Assembly: GCF_041224545.1 (NCBI RefSeq)
Contig: NZ_JBGFGP010000108.1
Location: forward strand, 1 to 64,000
DNA from: Sedimentitalea sp041224545
Lineage (GTDB): Bacteria > Pseudomonadota > Alphaproteobacteria > Rhodobacterales > Rhodobacteraceae
Length of the DNA stretch: 64,000 nucleotides
Direction of reading: 5' to 3'
The notes beneath the pieces are model-generated. The model had not been told where the DNA came from. It made no database searches and saw only the letters and a program-made list of their open reading frames with translations. How positions within the stretch are numbered: position 1 is the first letter of the stretch; each line of letters opens with the position of its first letter. This document shows positions 8,173 through 17,055 of the stretch, piece by piece. The translations under genes and the position numbers were made by a program.

Positions 8173-9528
8173 ATGGCCAAGGATCAAGTCGCGCCGGGCG
8201 CACAGATCGATCTCGCCACATTCGCCGCCGAACGCGGCGTCAAGTATTTCATGATTTCCTTTACCGACCTGTTCGGCGGACAGCGGGCCAAGCTGGTTCC
8301 TGCGGCGGCGATTGCCGACATGCAGGAAGACGGCGCGGGGTTCGCGGGATTCGCGACATGGCTCGACCTGACGCCTGCCCACCCCGACATGCTCGCGGTG
8401 CCGGATCCGGCCTCGGTCATTCAACTCCCCTGGCAGCCGGACGTTGCCTGGGTCGCGGCCGATTGCGTGATGGAAGGCAAGCCGGTCGCGCAGGCACCGC
8501 GCAACGTGCTCAAGCGTCTGATCGCCGAGGCTGCCGAAGAGGGTCTGCACGTCAAGACCGGTGTCGAAGCAGAGTTTTTCCTGCTGACACCCGAAGGTGA
8601 CCAGATCTCCGATCCTTTCGATACCGCCGCCAAACCATGCTACGATCAGCAGGCGGTGATGCGCCGCTACGAGGTTGTGCGCGAGATTGGCGATTATATG
8701 CTGGATCTCGGCTGGCAGCCCTACCAGACCGACCACGAGGACGCGAATGGCCAGTTCGAGATGAACTGGGAATTCAACGACGTTCTGACCATGGCGGATC
8801 AGCATTCGTTCTTCAAGTTCATGACCAAGTCGGTGGCGGAAAAACACGGCTTCCGTGCCACCTTCATGCCCAAGCCGATCGCCGGTCTGACCGGCAATGG
8901 CTGCCATGCGCATATCTCGGTCTGGGACGCGCCGGGCGCGGCGTCGGAAACCAACGTGTTCGCCGGCACGGGCGAAGGACAGACCGGTGAAGTCGGCCTG
9001 TCCGAACGCGGCAAGCACTTTCTTGGGGGCATCATGAAGCATGCATCCGCCCTCGCCGCGATCACCAACCCGACCGTGAACAGCTACAAGCGGATCAACG
9101 CGCCACGCACGATGTCAGGGGCCACCTGGGCACCCAACAGCGTGACGTGGACCGGCAACAACCGTACCCATATGGTGCGCGTTCCCGGTCCGGGCCGCTT
9201 TGAACTGCGCCTGCCCGATGGCGCGGCCAACCCCTATCTGTTGCAGGCGGTGATCATCGCGGCGGGGCTGTCGGGTATCCGCACCAAGGCCGATCCCGGC
9301 AAGCGGCACGATATCGACATGTATGCCGAGGGCCACAAGGTTCGCGGCGCACCCAAGCTGCCGCTCAACATGCTGGACGCGATCCGGGAGTACGACAAGG
9401 ACAAGGAGCTCAAGAAGATGATGGGCGACGAATTCTCGGCCTCCTACATCAAGATGAAGATGCAGGAATGGAATTCCTTCGTGACCCATTTCACCCAGTG
9501 GGAACGCGAGAACACGCTCGACATCTGA
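8173..9528 (+). CDS. gmaS: Gamma-glutamylmethylamide synthetase / type III glutamine synthetase-like (GlnT)
   Basis: A 451-residue member of the glutamine synthetase superfamily, close to GlnT and GmaS. Visible parts are VKTGVEAEFFLLTPEGD (metal-binding Glu), QFEMNWEFND, the NGCHAHISVWD active-site loop near residue 235 and the RVPGPGRFELRLPDGAANPYL block split around residues 335-355. GmaS joins glutamate and monomethylamine using ATP. Two ATGs exist (8164 and 8173); the AGAGAGG ribosome-binding site touches the first, so I use 8173. The operon position after mgsABC and the tdm gene nearby support GmaS; a plain GlnT function cannot be excluded by sequence reading alone. Confidence 0.8.
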   Translation: MAKDQVAPGAQIDLATFAAERGVKYFMISFTDLFGGQRAKLVPAAAIADMQEDGAGFAGFATWLDLTPAHPDMLAVPDPASVIQLPWQPDVAWVAADCVMEGKPVAQAPRNVLKRLIAEAAEEGLHVKTGVEAEFFLLTPEGDQISDPFDTAAKPCYDQQAVMRRYEVVREIGDYMLDLGWQPYQTDHEDANGQFEMNWEFNDVLTMADQHSFFKFMTKSVAEKHGFRATFMPKPIAGLTGNGCHAHISVWDAPGAASETNVFAGTGEGQTGEVGLSERGKHFLGGIMKHASALAAITNPTVNSYKRINAPRTMSGATWAPNSVTWTGNNRTHMVRVPGPGRFELRLPDGAANPYLLQAVIIAAGLSGIRTKADPGKRHDIDMYAEGHKVRGAPKLPLNMLDAIREYDKDKELKKMMGDEFSASYIKMKMQEWNSFVTHFTQWERENTLDI

Positions 9529-9565
9529 GCGCGGGTCGATCCCCGCGCAGCGGATCACGTTCTTG

Positions 9566-9599
9566 CCCCCTTGCAGGCGACTGCAAGGGGGTTTTCTTT
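9566..9599 (+). terminator. Rho-independent terminator after gmaS
   Basis: A perfect 11-bp stem (CCCCCTTGCAG / CTGCAAGGGGG) with a GCGA loop is followed by TTTTCTTT, 38 bp after the gmaS stop. It closes the mgsABC-gmaS transcript. Confidence 0.9.
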
Positions 9600-9621
9600 G
9601 GGGACGCTCTCGGGTTGAAGA

Positions 9622-10041
9622 TTATGCTGTGGCTGCTGTCTCGCCGCGGCGCCAATCGGGCACCTCGTTGACCAGCTTGTGCGCGCTGCGCTGCAATGTG
9701 GCCCGGAACCGTTCGACTGCCGGCCCCGCAAGACCCACGTCCTGCAACGCCCGGTCGAATGTCTCAAGCCACAGTTCGGCATCCGCAGTCCGGATCGGCA
9801 CGTGTTCGTGAATCTCGCGCAGGTTCATATGCCCGAAACGTTCCCGGTAATGGGGCCGCCCGCCGAGAAATCCGCACAGGAACTCGAACTGCGCCTGCCT
9901 CGTATGTGACAAGCCGTGGCCACGGAAATGCAGGCGGTGCAGCTCGTGCACCGCCGGATCGCTTTCCATCAGGTCATAGAACCGTTCGACAACGGCTTTC
10001 AGGACGGTTTCACCGCCAATCTGTTCCAGTGCGCTCGTCAT
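9622..10041 (-). CDS. Group II truncated haemoglobin-like protein
   Basis: A 139-residue globin of the two-over-two type. It keeps the FYDLM B-helix with the B10-type Tyr, a proximal His in the LREIHEHVPI segment (F helix; family form LRxRHxPFxI) and a Trp in AELWLETF that matches the G8 Trp of group II. Such proteins bind O2 or NO and serve in oxygen delivery or NO defence. It stands between gmaS (convergent) and tdm (same strand, 44 bp downstream), so it may be co-transcribed ahead of tdm. A link to the iron/zinc enzyme Tdm is only a guess. Confidence 0.85.
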   Translation of the reverse strand: MTSALEQIGGETVLKAVVERFYDLMESDPAVHELHRLHFRGHGLSHTRQAQFEFLCGFLGGRPHYRERFGHMNLREIHEHVPIRTADAELWLETFDRALQDVGLAGPAVERFRATLQRSAHKLVNEVPDWRRGETAATA

Positions 10042-10085
10042 GATATCAGGATCCCCTTTCTACCCGCCGGCCGCATTGACCAGAG

Positions 10086-12458
10086 TCAAGAACGCGGGCG
10101 TTCCTTTTTCGGATCATAGGCCGCCAGGTCGGCCCGGATGGTCGCGGGCAGGCGCTTCTGGTGGCCGTCGAGCTTGCCGATTTCCAGCCGCGTGCCCGGT
10201 TCGGAATGCGCCACGTCAACCCGCGCAAGTGCAATGTTGCGGCCCAGCAAGGGCGAACGCATCGAGGAGGTGACTTCGCCGATCTGCGCCCGGCCCACAT
10301 GCACGCAATCTCCATGACCGACCTCGACATTGCTGTCGATATCCAGCCCCACCAGCTTGCGCGCCGGTGTTTCCTTGCGGCGGATCAAGGCCTCGCGTCC
10401 GATGAAATCATCCTGTTTCGATTTCAGCGGCACGGTGAAACCGATGCCCGCCTCGAACGGATCGGTCTGGTCCGAGAAATCGAAACCGGCAAAGATCAGC
10501 CCCGCCTCGATCCGCACCATGTCCAGCGCTTCAAAACCAAGGGGGGTGATCCCGTGCGCCTGCCCCGCATCCCACACGGCGTCAAAAACCGCCCCCGCAT
10601 GTTTCGGATGACAGAAGATCTCATAGCCCAGCTCGCCGGTGTACCCGGTGCGGCTGACCACCACCGGAATGCCCTGATCGTCGCCGATCCGTGCGGGCGT
10701 AAAGCGGAACCAGGCAAGATCGTCGAAATTCGGCTGATGCGGCGCGGTCCAGATGATCTTGCGCAACAGATCGCGGCTTTCGGGGCCCTGCACGGCGATG
10801 TTGTGCTGCATGTCGGTGGACGAGCGTATCAGCACGCGAAGGCCCAGTTCCTCGGCCTTTTCGCGGATCCATTCGCCACCGTAATCCGTCCCGCCGATCC
10901 AGCGGAAATTGTCCTTGCCCAACCGGAACACCGTGCCGTCATCGACCATGCCCCCGTGCGGATAGCACATCGCCGTATAGACCACACCGCCGATGGGCAG
11001 TGTTTTCATGTTGCGGGTAAAGACATACTGGCACAGCGCCTCGCTGTCGGGTCCGGTGATTTCGAACTTGCGCAACGGGCTGAGGTCGGTCACGACAACC
11101 TTCTGCCGGCACGCATGGTATTCCTCGATCGGACCGGCAGTGGACATGCAATTGGCCAGCCAATAGCCGTTATATTCGATGAAATTGTCGGTGAACCGGT
11201 CGAACCGGTCGTGAAAGCCTGTCTGTTTCGTCATTTTCGGTTCCGCATCTGGGGTGGGCCGGTACGCCACGGCGCGTTGAAAGGTTTCCTTGCCGCTATA
11301 GGTGCGCACGTGAATATCGGTCGGGTTCCAGCCGTTCGCCGCCGACGTATCGTCCGGGCAGGCCGAACTCACGCAGACCAGATCGGTCAACGCCCGCAGC
11401 AGCACATAATCGCCAGGGCGCGACCACGGCTCGTCCGAATACATGACGCCATGCTCGTCCAGGCCGGTGTTGAAGAAGAAGTTGATTGCCATCCAGCCCT
11501 TGCGGCCTGTCACCCCGTGCGGCGCCAGCGCTGCGTTGAAGTTGTCCGAACAGTTCACATGCCCCGGATAGCCGATGTCGTCGTAATACTTGGCCGAACA
11601 GGCCAGCGCGAAGGCATCGTGCCGCCCGCAGGTATCCTGAATCACCTCGACCAGCGGCAGCATGTCCTGATCATAGTATTTCGCGTGCAGCCCCGGCATC
11701 GGATAGGCATGTTCCATCAGGGTCCGGGTGGTGGTCACATCCAGCGCATGTTCGATACCCTTGTCCAGCTTGCGCGCCGAAAAACACTGGAAATCCGTGC
11801 ATTGGCGCCCATCCACATCGAGGATCTGGATATAGTCGCCGGCCTTCACGAAATAGGCCTCGGCGGTTGCGGAATGCACGCGCACATCCGCCACCGGATC
11901 GGCCAGGGGATCGGGCAGCTCGAACCGGGGAAGCGGCTTGATCGTGGCGCGGCGGATATAGACGGTAAGCGGTGTCGCGGTATCCTGCGCTTCGAAATCC
12001 ATGATTCCGCCGGGCGCGGCGATAATGGCGATGCCTTCGGCCGTCGCGGTGAAATGTTCGGTGGTTCGGGCCGGTGTCGTGCTCTCGAACAGCTGCACGG
12101 CCTGTGCCTTGGCCAGATCGAGCCCGCGTGCCTGAATTCCCATCCGCAGACTGCGCAGCGATTGGTCGGATGAGGTCAGCAGCGCCTTGAGCCCGGCGGC
12201 ATCCCCGCCGGCGCTGGCCCCGATCAGACCCGGATCAAAGCGGCCATCCGCGCGGGCGCAGACAATTTCGCAGACCTGGCCGCCCTCGGTATTCTCGATA
12301 TCCAGACGATCGCCGGCTTCAAGGCGGACCAGGATTGCACCGTTGCCCTCGACCACATAGCGCTCGGTTCCCGGCGGCATCGAAAAGACCCGTGGCTCGA
12401 TAATGCCGCTGGGGCGCGGCGGACCTGGCACCACTGTGGGATAGCTGTCATCAAGCAC
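10086..12458 (-). CDS. tdm: Probable trimethylamine N-oxide demethylase (DUF1989-GcvT fusion)
   Basis: A 790-residue two-domain protein. The N-terminal half (to about residue 400) is DUF1989 (QILDVDGRQCTDFQCFSARK, GYPGHVNCSDNFN); the C-terminal half is a GcvT-type tetrahydrofolate-binding domain (KFEITGPDSEALCQYVF, VSRTGYTGELGYEIF, GFEALDMVRIEAGL). This architecture is that of Tdm, which splits TMAO into dimethylamine and formaldehyde and hands the carbon to THF. Cysteines 287, 303 and 367 have spacings of 16 and 64, the same as the zinc-binding cysteines I recall for the Methylocella enzyme (263, 279, 343). An ATG at 12476 lies before the strong GGGAGGAG site, so the GTG at 12458 is the better start. 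folD and fhs lie downstream on the same strand side, fitting the folate route. Confidence 0.83.
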   Translation of the reverse strand: MLDDSYPTVVPGPPRPSGIIEPRVFSMPPGTERYVVEGNGAILVRLEAGDRLDIENTEGGQVCEIVCARADGRFDPGLIGASAGGDAAGLKALLTSSDQSLRSLRMGIQARGLDLAKAQAVQLFESTTPARTTEHFTATAEGIAIIAAPGGIMDFEAQDTATPLTVYIRRATIKPLPRFELPDPLADPVADVRVHSATAEAYFVKAGDYIQILDVDGRQCTDFQCFSARKLDKGIEHALDVTTTRTLMEHAYPMPGLHAKYYDQDMLPLVEVIQDTCGRHDAFALACSAKYYDDIGYPGHVNCSDNFNAALAPHGVTGRKGWMAINFFFNTGLDEHGVMYSDEPWSRPGDYVLLRALTDLVCVSSACPDDTSAANGWNPTDIHVRTYSGKETFQRAVAYRPTPDAEPKMTKQTGFHDRFDRFTDNFIEYNGYWLANCMSTAGPIEEYHACRQKVVVTDLSPLRKFEITGPDSEALCQYVFTRNMKTLPIGGVVYTAMCYPHGGMVDDGTVFRLGKDNFRWIGGTDYGGEWIREKAEELGLRVLIRSSTDMQHNIAVQGPESRDLLRKIIWTAPHQPNFDDLAWFRFTPARIGDDQGIPVVVSRTGYTGELGYEIFCHPKHAGAVFDAVWDAGQAHGITPLGFEALDMVRIEAGLIFAGFDFSDQTDPFEAGIGFTVPLKSKQDDFIGREALIRRKETPARKLVGLDIDSNVEVGHGDCVHVGRAQIGEVTSSMRSPLLGRNIALARVDVAHSEPGTRLEIGKLDGHQKRLPATIRADLAAYDPKKERPRS

Positions 12459-12576
12459 GTTCTCTCCTCCCGGCATTTGCCTTTACGGAAAAAAATATTA
12501 ATGATGAGAATATATGGCGTTGTCCAATCGCGCAAGCGATCCGTTGAAAAATCTCATCCTGACGAGGGACTGTTTG

Positions 12577-13422
12577 ATGAATACGCTCATTCTGGGACTT
12601 GTGGCCGCCTTTTGCTGGGGGTTGCACGATATAGCGATCCGCTACCTCAGCAAGACGGTGCCGCTGCTGGGGGCGTTGCTGGTCGTGCTGCTTACGGCCC
12701 TTGCCTTTCAATCCGGGGTGATTCTGATCAATGGCACGACGATGTTACCCACCGGCCCGGCCCTTTGGCTATCGATCGGCGCCGGGATTGCGTTCCTGTT
12801 CGCCAGCCTGGGTCTCTATTTCGCATTCGAACGCGGGCCTGTCAGGCTGGTCAGCCCGATCATCGGCGCCTACCCGATCCTGTCTCTGGTCTATGCCATG
12901 CTTGGCGGATCGCAGGTGAGCGCGGATCAGATCGCCGCCGTGCTGGTGATCGTCTGTGCCGTCGGGCTGGTGGCCATCCTGTCCGATCCCGCCGCCGACG
13001 ATGTGCCCGCGCGCGGCCCGACAATCGCGCTGTCGCTGCTCTCGGCCATCGGGTTCGCAAGTACCTTCAAGCTCGGTCAGATGGCGGCGGAATATGGCGG
13101 GGAATGGCAGAGCACCTTTGCCACGCGGGCGATTGCGCTGGCCGGGCTCTGCGCCCTGTTGCTTGTGCTGCGTCCGGATTTGCGCATCGGGCGAAAGGCA
13201 TTGGTGCCGTTGATCACGATGGGCGTGCTGGATGGCATCGCCCTGCTTGCGGTGATTTCTGCCGGAGTGCTCGAACGCCCGGAATTCGCCGCCGTGGCCG
13301 CATCGATGTTCGGTCTGTTCACCATCCTGCTGGCGCGGGTTTTCCTCAAGGAACAGATGGGCGCTGCGCAATGGGCCGGGTGCATCGTGGCTTTTCTGGG
13401 CATCGGCTACCTGACGCTGTAG
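12577..13422 (+). CDS. EamA/DMT-family transporter
   Basis: A 281-residue inner-membrane protein with ten predicted hydrophobic helices and the duplicated EamA fold; typical pieces are FCWGLHDIAIRYLS near the start, GIAFLFASLGLYFAFERGPVRLV and the C-terminal FLKEQMGAAQWAGCIVAFLGI. The ATG at 12577 has GAGGG 9 nt upstream and gives the usual family N-terminus; an ATG at 12514 would add 21 polar residues. It is read divergently from tdm, with an AT-rich promoter region at 12480-12520 between them. The substrate (a metabolite or amine exporter or importer) is not known. Confidence 0.86.
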   Translation: MNTLILGLVAAFCWGLHDIAIRYLSKTVPLLGALLVVLLTALAFQSGVILINGTTMLPTGPALWLSIGAGIAFLFASLGLYFAFERGPVRLVSPIIGAYPILSLVYAMLGGSQVSADQIAAVLVIVCAVGLVAILSDPAADDVPARGPTIALSLLSAIGFASTFKLGQMAAEYGGEWQSTFATRAIALAGLCALLLVLRPDLRIGRKALVPLITMGVLDGIALLAVISAGVLERPEFAAVAASMFGLFTILLARVFLKEQMGAAQWAGCIVAFLGIGYLTL

Positions 13423-13446
13423 CCCGCGCAGCGGTCGGGCGGCGGA

Positions 13447-14322
13447 TCAGTTCCGCCAGCCCGCCGCCTTTTGCCGCGCATGCGCGCGCATCGCGTTGCG
13501 CATCAGGATTGCCACGGTCACCGGGCCGACGCCGCCGGGCACCGGCGTGATCCAGCCGGCAATTTCCCTGACCGCATCGGTGTCAACGTCGCCGACAATC
13601 CGCGTCGTGCCATCATCCCCGACGATCTGGTTGATGCCGATATCGATCACTGCCGCGCCCGGCTTGACCATATCGGCCCCGATCAGGTGCGGCTTGCCCA
13701 CGGCCACCACGATGACATCCGCACGGCGCGAATGCATGGCGACCGACCGGGTCAGATGGTGGCAGACCGTTACCGTCGCGCCTTCGGCCATCAGCATCAT
13801 CGCCGCCGGTTTGCCGACAATCTCGGAGTGACCGACCATCACCACTTCAAGCCCCTTCATGTCGAGCCCGGTCTCGCGGATCAGTTCGACAGCAGCGGCG
13901 GCGGTACAGGGGGCCATGGCCACATCGTTATAGACGATATTCCCGATAGAGGCCGGATTCATGCCTTCCACATCCTTAAGCGGATGGATCGCCGATTGCA
14001 GCGAGCGCACGTTGATGTGATCGGGCACCGGACGTTGCAGGATGATTCCCAGCACCTCCGGATCGTCATTCATCGCCTGAATCAGCGCCTTGCAGTCCTC
14101 CTGGCTGGTCTCGCCGCCCCAGAACTCCTGATCGAAGGGCAAACCTGCCGCCGCCGCCGCGCGCGCCTGGTTGCGGACATAGACTGCAACCTCGGGCACC
14201 TCGCCAATGGAGATCGATACAAGCTTGCCAATCCGGCCCGCCGAACGGGTCAGCGCCCGCACCTCCGACAGGATGCGATCCTTTACGGGTTTGCCGAGCA
14301 GTAACCGGGGGTCCGGATTCAT
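13447..14322 (-). CDS. Divergent FolD paralogue (methylene-THF dehydrogenase-like, lysine-to-glutamine at the cyclohydrolase position)
   Basis: A 291-residue FolD-family protein in tandem with a canonical folD and overlapping it by 4 nt (ATGA). It keeps Tyr48 of the YxxxK motif but has Gln52 where the catalytic Lys is expected (YVRNQ), keeps Gln96 (LQRPVP), and has Glu119 instead of Asp in the KDVDG motif (KDVEG). The dinucleotide loop reads GHSEIVGKP in place of GRSNIVGKP. In human MTHFD1 a Lys-to-Gln change at this position removes cyclohydrolase and leaves dehydrogenase activity, so this protein may be a dehydrogenase-only enzyme, perhaps with altered cofactor choice. Its place after tdm, folD and fhs points to the same formaldehyde-oxidation route. 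Confidence 0.82.
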   Translation of the reverse strand: MNPDPRLLLGKPVKDRILSEVRALTRSAGRIGKLVSISIGEVPEVAVYVRNQARAAAAAGLPFDQEFWGGETSQEDCKALIQAMNDDPEVLGIILQRPVPDHINVRSLQSAIHPLKDVEGMNPASIGNIVYNDVAMAPCTAAAAVELIRETGLDMKGLEVVMVGHSEIVGKPAAMMLMAEGATVTVCHHLTRSVAMHSRRADVIVVAVGKPHLIGADMVKPGAAVIDIGINQIVGDDGTTRIVGDVDTDAVREIAGWITPVPGGVGPVTVAILMRNAMRAHARQKAAGWRN

Positions 14323-15230
14323 GCGGTCAGGCCCTCGGGTTCCGGCAGCCCGTTGGCGCGGCAGCAGGCGGTCAGCGTGTTGGCCAGCAGGCACGCGATG
14401 GTCATCGGGCCCACCCCACCGGGAACCGGGGTGATCGCACCGGCAACCGCGGCGCAGCTCTCGAAATGGCAATCTCCGACAAGTCGTGTCTTGCCCTCGC
14501 CCTTTTCCGGCGCATCGATCCGGTTGATGCCCACATCGATCACCGTCGCGCCGGGCTTGATCCAGTCGCCCGGCACCATCTCGGGGCGTCCGACCGCCGC
14601 AACCACGATATCGGCGCGCCGCACCACTTCGGGTAGGTCCCTGGTGCGCGAATGCGCGATGGTCACGGTGCAACTGTCGCCCAGCAACAACTGCGCCATC
14701 GGCTTGCCCACGATATTCGACCGGCCGATCACGACCGCATTCATGCCCGACAGCGACCCGTGGTGATCGCGCAGCATCATAAGGCAGCCGAGCGGCGTGC
14801 ACGGCACCATCGATTTCTGTCCGGTCCCCAGCAATCCGACATTCGAAATATGGAACCCATCCACGTCCTTGGCCGGGTCGATCGAATTGATCACCAGATC
14901 CTCGTCCAGATGCCCGGGCAGCGGCAACTGCACGAGAATGCCATGCACCGCAGGGTCGTTGTTCAGCTTGTCCACCAGCGCGAGCAGGTCGGCTTCGGAC
15001 GTATCCGCCTCCAGCTTGTGCTCGTAGGAGTTCATTCCGACCTCGACGGTCTGCTTGCCCTTGGAGCGCACATAGACCTGCGATGCCGGGTCTTCGCCAA
15101 CAAGGACCACGGCCAGTCCGGGCGTGATGCCGCTTTCCTCTTTCAGACGGGCCACATGTGCGGCGACCTTGTCGCGGACGGTGGCGGCAAAAGCCTTGCC
15201 GTCGATGCGTGTTGCTGTCGTGTCTTTCAT
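14319..15230 (-). CDS. folD: Bifunctional methylene-THF dehydrogenase / methenyl-THF cyclohydrolase
   Basis: A 303-residue canonical FolD. Tyr53 and Lys57 of the YVRSK motif, Gln101 (VQLPLP), Asp124 in KDVDG and the GRSNIVGKP nucleotide loop (169-177) are all present, and the PVPGGVGPMTIACLLANT signature ends the fold. It oxidises 5,10-methylene-THF to methenyl-THF with NADP and hydrolyses that to 10-formyl-THF. It follows fhs on the - strand with a terminator between, and leads directly into the divergent FolD paralogue. In this block it would carry carbon from Tdm-generated methylene-THF towards Fhs and formate. Confidence 0.93.
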   Translation of the reverse strand: MKDTTATRIDGKAFAATVRDKVAAHVARLKEESGITPGLAVVLVGEDPASQVYVRSKGKQTVEVGMNSYEHKLEADTSEADLLALVDKLNNDPAVHGILVQLPLPGHLDEDLVINSIDPAKDVDGFHISNVGLLGTGQKSMVPCTPLGCLMMLRDHHGSLSGMNAVVIGRSNIVGKPMAQLLLGDSCTVTIAHSRTRDLPEVVRRADIVVAAVGRPEMVPGDWIKPGATVIDVGINRIDAPEKGEGKTRLVGDCHFESCAAVAGAITPVPGGVGPMTIACLLANTLTACCRANGLPEPEGLTA

Positions 15231-15276
15231 ATCTCTCGGTCCCTTTCCCGGCGCGGTGTCACGCCGTCGGAATGAT

Positions 15277-15309
15277 GAAAAGGTGCGGCTGCCTCACGCC
15301 GCCGCACCT
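15277..15309 (-). terminator. Probable terminator after fhs
   Basis: On the - strand an 8-bp stem (AGGTGCGG / CCGCACCT, positions 15281-15288 and 15302-15309) is followed by TTTTCAT, 43 bp after the fhs stop. It suggests that the formate dehydrogenase-fhs transcript is at least partly separated from folD. Confidence 0.6.
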
Positions 15310-15351
15310 CGCTATCGGGGCCTGATGCACAGACCCGTGTTCAGGTGGCGA

Positions 15352-17028
15352 TCAGAACAGGCCCTCGATCTGACCGGCATCGTTCAGACGGATGTTCTCG
15401 GCCGACGGCACGCGCGGCAGGCCCGGCATGGTCATGATCTCGCCACAGACCACGACGACGAACCCGGCCCCCGCCGAGAGGCGCACTTCGCGCACCGGAA
15501 CCGAGTGGCCCGTAGGCGCCCCGCGCAGGTTCGGATCGGTCGAGAAGGAGTACTGCGTCTTGGCCATGCAGACCGGCAGGTTGCCATAGCCCTGCTCTTC
15601 CCAGAGCTTGAGCTGATCGCGGATCTTCTTGTCCATCAAGGCCGCGTCGGCCCGGTAGATGCGTTTGCAGATCGTCTGGATCTTGTCGGCCAGCGACATG
15701 TCGTCGGGATAGATCGGGGAAAAATTCGCCTGCCCGGCCTCGGCCACCGCAACCACCTTGCGCGCCAGATCGGCAGACCCTTCGGATCCCAGCTCCCAGT
15801 GGCGGCTCAGCACCGCCTCCGCCCCGTGTGACTTGGCATATTCCCGGATCGCCTCGACCTCGGCATCGGTGTCGGTCACGAAGTGGTTGATCGCGACAAC
15901 CACCGGCACGCCGAAGGATTTCAGGTTCTCGATGTGACGGCCCAGGTTCGGACAGCCTTTCCTGACCGCTTCGACATTCTCCGCACCCAGATCGGCCTTG
16001 GCGACACCGCCGTTCATCTTCATTGCCCGTACAGTCGCCACGCAGACCACCGCCGCCGGGGACAGACCCGCCTTGCGGCACTTGATGTTCATGAACTTTT
16101 CGGCACCCAGATCGGCCCCGAATCCGGCCTCGGTCACCACGTAATCCGCCAGTTTCAGGGCGGTGGTGGTGGCAATGACCGAGTTGCAGCCATGCGCGAT
16201 ATTGGCAAAAGGACCGCCATGCACAAAGGCGGGGTTGTTTTCCAACGTCTGCACCAGATTCGGCTGCATCGCATCCTTGAGCAGCACGGTCATCGCCCCT
16301 TCGGCCTTGATGTCACGGCAATAGACCGGGCTGCGGTCGCGGCGATAGGCCACGATCATGTCGCCCAGACGCTTTTCCAGATCCTTGAGATCCTTGGCGA
16401 GACAGAGGATCGCCATGACTTCGGACGCCACGGTGATATCGAACCCGCCTTCGCGCGGGAAACCGTTGGCCACGCCGCCAAGCGACAGCACGACATTGCG
16501 CAAGGCGCGGTCGTTCATGTCCACGACACGCCGCCACTGGACACGGCGCAGGTCGATCTCCTGCTCGTTGCCCCAATAGATGTGGTTGTCGATCATCGCC
16601 GACAACAGGGAATGTGCGCTGGTGATCGCATGAAAATCGCCGGTGAAATGCAGGTTCATCTCTTCCATCGGCACAACCTGCGCCATGCCGCCGCCTGCGG
16701 CACCGCCCTTCATCCCGAAATTCGGCCCGAGGCTGGCTTCGCGGATGCAGATCATCGCCTTCTTGCCGATATGGTTCAGACCGTCGCCCAGCCCCACCGT
16801 CGTCGTCGTCTTGCCCTCGCCCGCCGGCGTCGGGTTGATCGCCGTCACAAGGATCAGCTTGCCGTCCGGCCGGTCCTGAACCGAGTTGATGAAGTCCTGG
16901 CTCACCTTGGCCTTGTCATGGCCATAGGGCAGCAGATGTTCGCCGGGAATGCCCAGCCGGTCACCGATCTCCTGGATCGGTTTTTTCTGCGCGTCACGCG
17001 CAATCTCGATGTCGCTTCTGAATGCCAT
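15352..17028 (-). CDS. fhs: Formate--tetrahydrofolate ligase
   Basis: A 558-residue formyl-THF synthetase. It has the NTP-binding TPAGEGKTTTTVGLGDGL loop near residue 68, the EASLGPNFGMKGGAAGGG block near 98-115, and the FANIAHGCNSVIATTTAL signature near 275-292. It interconverts formate plus THF plus ATP and 10-formyl-THF. In methylotrophic Rhodobacterales it can run towards formate and ATP, linking FolD with formate dehydrogenase. It lies 27 bp after the formate dehydrogenase alpha gene, so the two are almost certainly co-transcribed, and FolD follows. Confidence 0.95.
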   Translation of the reverse strand: MAFRSDIEIARDAQKKPIQEIGDRLGIPGEHLLPYGHDKAKVSQDFINSVQDRPDGKLILVTAINPTPAGEGKTTTTVGLGDGLNHIGKKAMICIREASLGPNFGMKGGAAGGGMAQVVPMEEMNLHFTGDFHAITSAHSLLSAMIDNHIYWGNEQEIDLRRVQWRRVVDMNDRALRNVVLSLGGVANGFPREGGFDITVASEVMAILCLAKDLKDLEKRLGDMIVAYRRDRSPVYCRDIKAEGAMTVLLKDAMQPNLVQTLENNPAFVHGGPFANIAHGCNSVIATTTALKLADYVVTEAGFGADLGAEKFMNIKCRKAGLSPAAVVCVATVRAMKMNGGVAKADLGAENVEAVRKGCPNLGRHIENLKSFGVPVVVAINHFVTDTDAEVEAIREYAKSHGAEAVLSRHWELGSEGSADLARKVVAVAEAGQANFSPIYPDDMSLADKIQTICKRIYRADAALMDKKIRDQLKLWEEQGYGNLPVCMAKTQYSFSTDPNLRGAPTGHSVPVREVRLSAGAGFVVVVCGEIMTMPGLPRVPSAENIRLNDAGQIEGLF

Positions 17029-17055
17029 GATAGAAGTCCCTGTTGGTTGGATGCG

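Noticed and set aside
10161..12173. A 670-codon open frame on the + strand opposite tdm
   Set aside because: It is the antisense shadow of a GC-rich gene; its composition (His/Arg/Gly-rich, no family motif) is that of a mirror frame, while the - strand shows full DUF1989 and GcvT motifs.
13447..14802. A 451-codon frame that would extend the divergent FolD paralogue
   Set aside because: Its first 160 codons overlap the canonical folD out of frame; the ATG at 14322 in an ATGA overlap is the start.
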